DNA from: Lachnospiraceae bacterium
Lineage (GTDB): Bacteria; Bacillota; Clostridia; Lachnospirales; Lachnospiraceae
Length of the DNA stretch: 47,949 bases
Direction: 5' to 3'
Assembly (NCBI GenBank): GCA_017470735.1
Contig: JAFUYB010000096.1
Location: 1 to 47,949 of the forward strand
Shown: piece after piece, positions 42,260 through 47,949 of the stretch
Layout of the letters: the number at the start of each line of letters is the position of its first letter
Numbering within the stretch: the stretch's first letter is position 1
Program-made: the position numbers and the translations under genes
Notes under the pieces: model-generated
The model's input: the letters and a program-made list of their open reading frames with translations, nothing else
Database searches by the model: none
What the model was told of the DNA's origin: nothing

Positions 42260-43651
42260 TTGCAGCAGGGAGATACAATCAGCGCTATCGTAACGCCGCC
42301 AGGGGAAGGAGGCGTCGGGATTGTCCGCTTGAGCGGGGAAGAAGCTTTTGCAATCGCGGACGTGATGTTCCGCGCGAAAAGCGGGAAAAAGATTGAGGAT
42401 ATCCGTTCCTCGTCCGTTTCCTATGGCCATATATTGGATGAAAAAGGGAAAATCATCGACGAAGCTCTGATGATCGTCATGCGGACGCCCAATTCCTATA
42501 CGAAGGAAGACGTCGTAGAACTGCAATGTCATGGCGGGATGGTGGTGCTCCGTTCCGTGCTGGAGAGGACGTTTTCCCTCGGGGCCCGTCCGGCAGAGCG
42601 CGGAGAATTTACAAAGCGCGCTTTTCTGAACGGAAGGATCGACCTCTCCGAGGCGCAGGCCGTGATGGAAATCGTCGAAGCAAAAACGAAGGCGTCTCTC
42701 CGTATGGCTTCCGGGCGTCTATCCGGAAAATTCTCGGGAAAGATCGTGGAGCTCCGTCATAAGATTCTCGATATGATTGCCCATTTGGAAGCGACAATCG
42801 ATTTTCCCGAGGATGAAATTGATGAAGTCGTACTTGATGACATACACCTTCATGTTGTTATTGTAAAAGAAAATATAGATACATTGTTGAAAACGGCTCA
42901 TGCGGGACGAATTTTGAAGGATGGTTTGCGGACTGCGATCATAGGAAAACCGAACGTCGGAAAATCGAGCCTTTTGAACGCCCTGCTTTTGGAAGATCGC
43001 GCCATTGTGACCGATATTCCGGGAACTACGCGGGACAGCGTCGAGGCCTTTGCAAACGTCGGGGGGATTCCATTGGTGCTGACCGATACGGCGGGCATCC
43101 GCGACGCGAAGGACGAAGTCGAAAAAATAGGCATTGAAAGGGCGAGGGCCTGCGCCAAGGAAGCGGCATTGGTATTGATCGTCTTTGACGGATCGGCGCC
43201 GATGACTTCAGAGGACAGAGAAATTCTTCGTATCGCGGCGGAAACGGATGCCGTGTTCCTGATCAATAAATCCGACCAGCCGCAGAGATATGAGGGAAGC
43301 TATGAATCGGCCATCCGCTCCAGTTTTCCGGAGGCCGTCGTATTGCAAATATCCGCAAAGACAGGGGAAGGCATTGAAGCGTTGTCGCGCCTGATCGGGA
43401 AAAAAGCATACGGCGGAGAATTGAAAGGCGACGAGGCTTCCTTTGTCAATGACGTGCGGGAAGCCAATATTTTGCGCCGGGTTTCCGCGTATATGGCAAA
43501 TGCCTTGCAGACGATTGAAAACGGCATGAGCGTCGATTTTGTTTCCATCGATCTCCGGTCGGCATGGGAAACCTTGGGGGAAATTACCGGCGAAACGGTT
43601 GGAGAAGATATCATCGACGAGATTTTCAGCAAGTTCTGCCTTGGAAAATAA
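42260..43651 (+). CDS. mnmE: tRNA uridine-5-carboxymethylaminomethyl GTPase MnmE (TrmE)
   Basis: With MnmG this enzyme modifies the wobble uridine of several tRNAs. The 463-residue protein begins DTISAIVTPPGEGGVGIVRLSG and has the G domain: GKPNVGKSSLLN, DIPGTTRD, DTAGI and NKSD. It ends with FCLGK, the conserved C-x-GK tail that touches the folate site region. The start is TTG 42260 with AAGGGAG 9 bases upstream; an ATG at 42212 lies in a terminator hairpin and would add residues not found in the family. Confidence 0.95.
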   Translation: MQQGDTISAIVTPPGEGGVGIVRLSGEEAFAIADVMFRAKSGKKIEDIRSSSVSYGHILDEKGKIIDEALMIVMRTPNSYTKEDVVELQCHGGMVVLRSVLERTFSLGARPAERGEFTKRAFLNGRIDLSEAQAVMEIVEAKTKASLRMASGRLSGKFSGKIVELRHKILDMIAHLEATIDFPEDEIDEVVLDDIHLHVVIVKENIDTLLKTAHAGRILKDGLRTAIIGKPNVGKSSLLNALLLEDRAIVTDIPGTTRDSVEAFANVGGIPLVLTDTAGIRDAKDEVEKIGIERARACAKEAALVLIVFDGSAPMTSEDREILRIAAETDAVFLINKSDQPQRYEGSYESAIRSSFPEAVVLQISAKTGEGIEALSRLIGKKAYGGELKGDEASFVNDVREANILRRVSAYMANALQTIENGMSVDFVSIDLRSAWETLGEITGETVGEDIIDEIFSKFCLGK

Positions 43652-43837
43652 TATAATTGTTAATATATATTACAATTACATTATTTTCTTTTAATGATTT
43701 TTATGTAAAATCATGCTAAATAATAATTTATATACATATTTTAAGAAGAATTATATTAAAATATTTATGTTTCATATATAATATTATTATAAATACAAAA
43801 ATAAATAAGATTAAAAGAATAATAAAGGAGAATGAAT
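43652..43837. other. Extremely AT-rich gap between mnmE and mnmG
   Basis: About 180 bp of almost pure A/T with only scattered G or C, in surroundings near 55% GC. It includes the imperfect inverted repeat TTGTTAATATATATTACAA near 43667 and several TATAAT-like words, so a promoter for mnmG is likely but cannot be placed. No DnaA box was seen. Confidence 0.7.
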
Positions 43838-45739
43838 GTGTTTATTGCCGGTGAATATGATGTTGTCGTAATAGGCGCGGGGCATGCCGGCGTTGAAGCG
43901 GGATTGGCGTCGGCGCGGATTGGGTGTCGAACGCTTCTGGCGACGCTTTCTATGGATAATATCGCGTTGATGCCCTGCAACCCGTCGATCGGCGGCCCGG
44001 CGAAAGGCCATCTCGTCCGCGAGGTTGATGCCCTTGGCGGCGAAATGGGTCTGAACATCGACAAGACCGCGATCCAGTCAAGACTTTTGAATACGGGAAA
44101 AGGGCCGGCGGTTCACGCACTCCGCGCGCAAGCGGACAAAAAGCTGTACCAGTTTACCATGAAGGAAACCTGCGAGAAACAGGAAAATCTCGACGTAAAA
44201 CAAATTCTTATCGAAGATGTGCAGGTCGAGGACGGAAAAGTCTGCGGCGTCGTCGTGGAGACCGGGGAAATTTACCGCTGCAAGGCGGTGATCTTGGCGA
44301 GCGGGACGTATCTTCGCGGGTGCATCATCATCGGCGAAACGACCTACGACGCCGGGCCGAACGGCCAACGAGCGGCCATGAAGCTGACCGATTCTTTGAA
44401 GCGCCTCGGTATCCGGTTGATGCGTTTCAAGACGGGAACCCCGGCGCGCGTGGACTCCCGTTCCCTCGATTACGACGAAATGGAGATGCAGCCGGGAGAC
44501 GAGGAAGCGGCGGCATTTTCCTTCATGACCGACGAACCGACGCGGAGCGTAGTGCCTTGCTGGCTTTCCTATACGAACGAGGAAACCCATAAGGTCATTC
44601 GCGAAAATATCCACCGCGCGCCGATGGCCAACGGCGTCATCAAAGGGGTCGGGCCGCGTTATTGCCCTTCCATCGAAACGAAAATCGTGCGCTTCCCCGA
44701 CAAGGAGCGGCACCAGCTTTTCATCGAGCCGGAGGGAATCCATACGCAGGAAATGTATGTGCAGGGAATGTCCACCAGCCTTCCCGTCGATGTGCAGATT
44801 GCTTTTTTGCACACTATCCCGGGGCTTCGCCATTGCCGGGTCATGCGCGCGGGCTACGCCATCGAGTACGACTGTCTCGACCCGACGCAGCTTTCCCCGA
44901 CGTTGGAGCTGAAAACAATCCACGGGTTTTTCTCGGCGGGCCAATCCAACGGAACCTCCGGCTATGAGGAAGCGGCGGCACAGGGACTCGTCGCGGGCGT
45001 CAACGCGGCGATGCAGATCAAGGGCGGCGAACCTTTGGTGCTGAAACGCTCGGAAGCGTATATCGGTGTCCTGATCGACGATCTCGTCACAAAAGGCACG
45101 CAGGAGCCGTACCGGATGATGACGTCGCGGGCCGAGTACCGCCTAATTCTCCGACAGGACAACGCCGACCTCCGGCTCACGGAATACGGCCGCCGAATCG
45201 GTCTTGTCACGGATGAGCGCTACAATCGTTACCAAAAGAAAAAGAATGAAATTGAAACGGCTGTCAATATATTAAAAAAGATAATATTGACGCCAAGCAA
45301 TGAAACAAATGAAAAATTGTCATCCCATGGATTGAGCGAAATCAAGACGGCGACGTCGCTTTTCGATTTTTTGCGCCGCCCGGAGGTCGACTATCAAAAG
45401 CTGCAAACGATTTTCGATCTGCCGGAGATTTCCGGGGCGGCGGCGAAACAGGTCGATATCACAGTCACCTATGAAGGCTATATCCGCCGCCAGCAGGATC
45501 AGATCGCGAGAATGGAAAAGTTGGAATCGAAGCTTTTGCCGTCGGATATGGACTACGCGGCAGTGCCGAGCCTGCGGGAAGAAGCCAGGGAAAAACTGGC
45601 GGCCCTCCGTCCGCGCTCCGTCGGTCAGGCGGGCCGGATTTCCGGCGTTTCCCCCGCGGACGTTTCCGTGCTGCTCGTTTGGCTGGAAAAGGAGCGCAGA
45701 AGCAAGGCTGGGGAAGGAGCGCGTCATGGAATTTCGTGA
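43838..45739 (+). CDS. mnmG: tRNA uridine-5-carboxymethylaminomethyl FAD enzyme MnmG (GidA)
   Basis: The FAD-binding partner of MnmE. The 633-residue protein has the Rossmann motif [21 protein letters not shown], the GidA signatures [21 protein letters not shown] and [12 protein letters not shown], and a normal C-terminus. GTG 43838 is preferred because AAAGGAG is 7 bases upstream; the in-frame ATG at 43832 is too close to that site. It overlaps rsmG by 14 bp. Confidence 0.96.
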   Translation: MFIAGEYDVVVIGAGHAGVEAGLASARIGCRTLLATLSMDNIALMPCNPSIGGPAKGHLVREVDALGGEMGLNIDKTAIQSRLLNTGKGPAVHALRAQADKKLYQFTMKETCEKQENLDVKQILIEDVQVEDGKVCGVVVETGEIYRCKAVILASGTYLRGCIIIGETTYDAGPNGQRAAMKLTDSLKRLGIRLMRFKTGTPARVDSRSLDYDEMEMQPGDEEAAAFSFMTDEPTRSVVPCWLSYTNEETHKVIRENIHRAPMANGVIKGVGPRYCPSIETKIVRFPDKERHQLFIEPEGIHTQEMYVQGMSTSLPVDVQIAFLHTIPGLRHCRVMRAGYAIEYDCLDPTQLSPTLELKTIHGFFSAGQSNGTSGYEEAAAQGLVAGVNAAMQIKGGEPLVLKRSEAYIGVLIDDLVTKGTQEPYRMMTSRAEYRLILRQDNADLRLTEYGRRIGLVTDERYNRYQKKKNEIETAVNILKKIILTPSNETNEKLSSHGLSEIKTATSLFDFLRRPEVDYQKLQTIFDLPEISGAAAKQVDITVTYEGYIRRQQDQIARMEKLESKLLPSDMDYAAVPSLREEAREKLAALRPRSVGQAGRISGVSPADVSVLLVWLEKERRSKAGEGARHGIS

Positions 45740-46448
45740 CGAAATGAAAAAAGCGGCGTCGGATTTTGGGACGCCGCTGGAGGATGTACAGCTCGATCAA
45801 CTCGTGTTATATAATTCTTTGTTATTGGAATGGAATCAAAAAATGAATTTAACCGCGATTACCGATCCGAAGGAAGTCGCGGTCAAGCACATGGTCGATT
45901 CCCTTTCGGCTTTCGACGCTTCTTTGTTCCGGGACGGGATGCGGGTGATCGACGTCGGCAGCGGCGCGGGCTTTCCGGGCTTGGCACTGAAAATTTATTT
46001 TCCTTCGATGAAGATGGTTCTGCTGGATTCCCTGCAAAAGCGGGTGAAATTCCTTGAAACCGTCGTTTCCGTTTTGGGACTTTCCGGCGTCGTCTGCGTT
46101 CACGGACGCGCGGAGGAAACGGCGCGGCAAAAAGAATATCGGGAGCGGTTTGATCTCGCGCTTTCCCGGGCCGTGGCGCGGCTCTCTGTTTTGTCCGAGT
46201 ACACGCTCCCTTTCGTGCGCGTCGGCGGCAGTCTGCTCGCTCTGAAGGGAGCGAAGTACGCCGAGGAAATGGCGGAGGCTGAAACGGCGGCGAAGATTTT
46301 GGGCGGCGGCGCGCCGACGGCGAAGCCGGTCAAATTGCCGGGCTTGGACGACGGACGCGCCATCGTCCGCGTAGACAAGATAAAGCCGACGCCGGAAAAC
46401 TATCCGAGAAAGTCCGGTACGCCGGAAAAAAAGCCGCTGGGCCAATGA
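45726..46448 (+). CDS. rsmG: 16S rRNA (guanine-N7) methyltransferase RsmG (GidB)
   Basis: This S-adenosylmethionine-dependent enzyme methylates G527 of 16S rRNA (E. coli numbering). The 240-residue protein has [20 protein letters not shown], the SAM loop [17 protein letters not shown] and the acceptor-site segment [10 protein letters not shown]. It begins inside the mnmG end, so it is translationally coupled, as usual for mnmG-rsmG. Confidence 0.95.
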   Translation: MEFRDEMKKAASDFGTPLEDVQLDQLVLYNSLLLEWNQKMNLTAITDPKEVAVKHMVDSLSAFDASLFRDGMRVIDVGSGAGFPGLALKIYFPSMKMVLLDSLQKRVKFLETVVSVLGLSGVVCVHGRAEETARQKEYRERFDLALSRAVARLSVLSEYTLPFVRVGGSLLALKGAKYAEEMAEAETAAKILGGGAPTAKPVKLPGLDDGRAIVRVDKIKPTPENYPRKSGTPEKKPLGQ

Positions 46449-46505
46449 CAGATTCATGTTTCATGTGCTAAAATAGGCGAAAGAGCTTTGTTTGGGGGGA
46501 TAGCG

Positions 46506-47228
46506 ATGCGTTACAAAAAATGGCTGGCGGCGGCGTTGGTTGCGGCGGCGTTTTTTCAGCCGTCCAAAATCATGGCGGCGGAGAACCGTTGCATTTGCGA
46601 GGAGAACGGCGGAACTTGCCAATGCGGCAGGACGGCGGAGCAAATTCTCGAGAAATGGGAAAACCGTTGCCGATGCACGGTTCCTACGGATTTGGATTAC
46701 GACCGCACGGATAAGAGCCGTTCGGAAAAGAGCGGCGCCTACGGCGATTCCTCGGATGAGGAAAGCGAGGCGGCGAAGGAAGAGCAGGACGAGAATGCCC
46801 GTTTCATCGAAATCCTGCGTGACGATTCCTTCGTTTACTATATGGACAGGAAGACCGCGCGGTATCTGAATATCCCGCATGTGGCCAAAGAGAGGATGAT
46901 TGATGTCTGGATCAAGCTGGAACCGCTGGAGTACGCGGAAGGCGATTACACCTATCCGGCGAAATATTATTTGGAGCATTACCTGCTCCGTCCCAAGCGG
47001 CAGAAGATACAGTTCCTTGCCGAGCTGGAAGTCACGAGACGCCCGAGCAACGACATTCAAAACATAGAATATGACGGGCGCCGTTGGGAGAGCCTCGTTC
47101 CCGGCAGTATCGAGGACTCAATCTATCACGCGATCATGAGGCACAAGAGCGAGATTCACGACGAATCCAGCAGCGACGGCACTTCCATCCGGGATTATAT
47201 CGAGAATACGTTCAATATTTCTTTGTAA
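46506..47228 (+). CDS. Exported protein with three C-x-C motifs, unknown function
   Basis: A 240-residue protein with a signal peptide (KKWLAAALVAAAFFQPS, cleavage near MAA at about 25). Directly after it come three cysteine pairs spaced C-x-C: Cys29/31, Cys38/40 and Cys55/57, with no other cysteines later. An acidic linker (SSDEESEAAKEEQDEN) leads to a folded part (FIEILRDDSFVYYMDRKTARY ... YHAIMRHKS) resembling the surface-adhesin-E-like proteins seen in Negativicutes, at low certainty. The periplasmic cysteines could form disulfides or bind metal. GGGGGGAT lies 5 bases before ATG 46506. It ends before a bidirectional terminator. Confidence 0.7.
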   Translation: MRYKKWLAAALVAAAFFQPSKIMAAENRCICEENGGTCQCGRTAEQILEKWENRCRCTVPTDLDYDRTDKSRSEKSGAYGDSSDEESEAAKEEQDENARFIEILRDDSFVYYMDRKTARYLNIPHVAKERMIDVWIKLEPLEYAEGDYTYPAKYYLEHYLLRPKRQKIQFLAELEVTRRPSNDIQNIEYDGRRWESLVPGSIEDSIYHAIMRHKSEIHDESSSDGTSIRDYIENTFNISL

Positions 47229-47254
47229 CGCTTTTGATTTTTCAGTTTTTCATG

Positions 47255-47302
47255 AAAAAAGCACGCTCCATCGGAAAAAATTCGATGAAGCGTGCTTTTT
47301 CT
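47255..47302. terminator. Bidirectional terminator between the C-x-C protein and tpsA2 genes
   Basis: GCACGCT-CATCG pairs with CGATG-AGCGTGC (47261-47296, one bulged base on each side), with A- and T-runs on the flanks. Confidence 0.88.
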
Positions 47303-47315
47303 GCTTTTTATGGTA

Positions 47316-47949
47316 TCAGCCGACGGTGAATCCGCCGTTGGCTGCCGTCCCGGTGTCTGCGTTTGTGTTTCCGTTCTGGGGGGCGCTGTCCGGCGGCAAG
47401 TTGTTCGGCGTGTTGCCTGTTGCGGCGGCGGTGCCGAGATCCGTTGTGCTTCCGGTGGTGTTGTTTCCTGTCGTGTTCGCGTTCAGCGTCGGGGCGAAGG
47501 TATTGGATACCTCGCGTTGGAGGGAAACCTTCTCCGAATCGGACAAGTTTTTATTTTCCTGGATTGCCAGCAAAACGCCAGAAACTTGCGCCGCCTTTGC
47601 GCGGTTGTCCCCGGATCCGTTATTGATGCTCTTGACCAATTCCCTCGTGGCGTCGGTAAGCGCTTCCCGGCTCGTCGCGCTTGCAAGCACTTCGTTCATC
47701 ACCGCCCGGCCGTTCGCGATGTTTTCCCGGTCGTCCGCGCCTATGGGAATGGCCGGGTCTGCCGAAGGCGACGGTGCGGGGCGTGTGGTAGCAAATTTAT
47801 CGGTTACGTCAACACCGTTTTGCAGGATTTTTGAATCTGTCGAAACCGAAATTGTCCCTTGCGTTCCTGTTGCCACCGGAAGATTCGTGTTTCCGTCAAA
47901 GACAAAATTGTCGCTTGCGACGAGGGCCATCTTGTCCGGTCCGCTGATG
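47316..47949 (-). CDS. Second TpsA-like exoprotein, C-terminal end only (continues beyond window)
   Basis: The frame is open to the right edge, so only about 210 C-terminal residues are visible. The stretch STDSKILQNGVDVTDKFATTRP aligns with STDSKLLQNGADVTDAIATRRF of the tpsA at 26746. It is followed by a similar proline-rich hinge, a helical module (ENIANGRAVMNEVL... SEKVSLQREVSNTF) and a final low-complexity segment ending GGFTVG, against DSPVTFG in the first protein. It is a paralogue that probably uses the same TpsB. Confidence 0.85.
   Translation of the reverse strand, partial: ISGPDKMALVASDNFVFDGNTNLPVATGTQGTISVSTDSKILQNGVDVTDKFATTRPAPSPSADPAIPIGADDRENIANGRAVMNEVLASATSREALTDATRELVKSINNGSGDNRAKAAQVSGVLLAIQENKNLSDSEKVSLQREVSNTFAPTLNANTTGNNTTGSTTDLGTAAATGNTPNNLPPDSAPQNGNTNADTGTAANGGFTVG

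Noticed and set aside
46457..46472. TGTTTCATGTGCTAAA as a further parS site
   Set aside because: The central CACGTG is broken and only about 12 of 16 bases match; likely chance.

Overview
The window looks like chromosomal origin DNA from a diderm (outer-membrane-bearing) Firmicute of the class Negativicutes, in the Selenomonas/Veillonella sphere. The reasons are a Firmicutes-type origin order (gyrB, remB, dciA, recF, yaaA, dnaN, dnaA, then divergently rpmH, rnpA, yidD, yidC, jag, mnmE, mnmG, rsmG) combined with outer-membrane secretion genes (a TpsB barrel with haemagglutinin-like TpsA proteins), CbiK and frequent TTG/GTG starts. No tRNA, rRNA or CRISPR array was seen.

Region 1 (1-8180): a partial frame at the left edge, then a coupled minus-strand pair: a bacterial alpha-2-macroglobulin (A2M) and penicillin-binding protein 1C. 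It is driven by what looks like a proteobacterial class I CRP promoter. This block does not resemble the rest and is either horizontally acquired or an assembly join; the likely seam is near 8.17-8.25 kb.

Region 2 (8.18-13.9 kb, minus strand): small hypothetical genes, a SprT-like metalloprotease, a DUF4446 protein, an elaborate multi-hairpin element, the chromosomal parB-parA pair, a DnaC/IstB-like ATPase and the cobaltochelatase CbiK.

Region 3 (14.0-26.7 kb): a beta-carbonic anhydrase, a secreted protein, then a tight six-gene plus-strand run (Uma2 nuclease-like, plasmid-type ParA, ribbon-helix-helix protein, SufC-like ATPase, short SufB/D-like scaffold, 703-aa protein with a cyclic-nucleotide-binding-like fold). 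Next come an exported NylC-like N-terminal-nucleophile hydrolase flanked by two copies of a small inverted-repeat element, an exported acetolactate decarboxylase, a second Uma2 gene behind pfkA, and a stand-alone AICAR transformylase.

Region 4 (26.6-31.9 kb): two perfect parS sites and one near-perfect one bracket a two-partner secretion locus. tpsB is intact and appears to have a single POTRA; tpsA is split by a frameshift at a G6 tract. An orphan VapB-like antitoxin follows. The C-terminus of a second TpsA paralogue enters the window at the right edge.

Region 5 (32.0-47.2 kb): the origin. DnaA boxes lie on both sides of dnaA. The dnaA-dnaN gap has DnaA boxes, a run of DnaA-trio triplets and an AT-rich unwinding stretch laid out as in Bacillus subtilis. 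Replication genes run away on the minus strand and the ribosomal protein L34/RNase P/YidC/tRNA-modification genes on the plus strand. An unusual AT-rich gap separates mnmE from mnmG.
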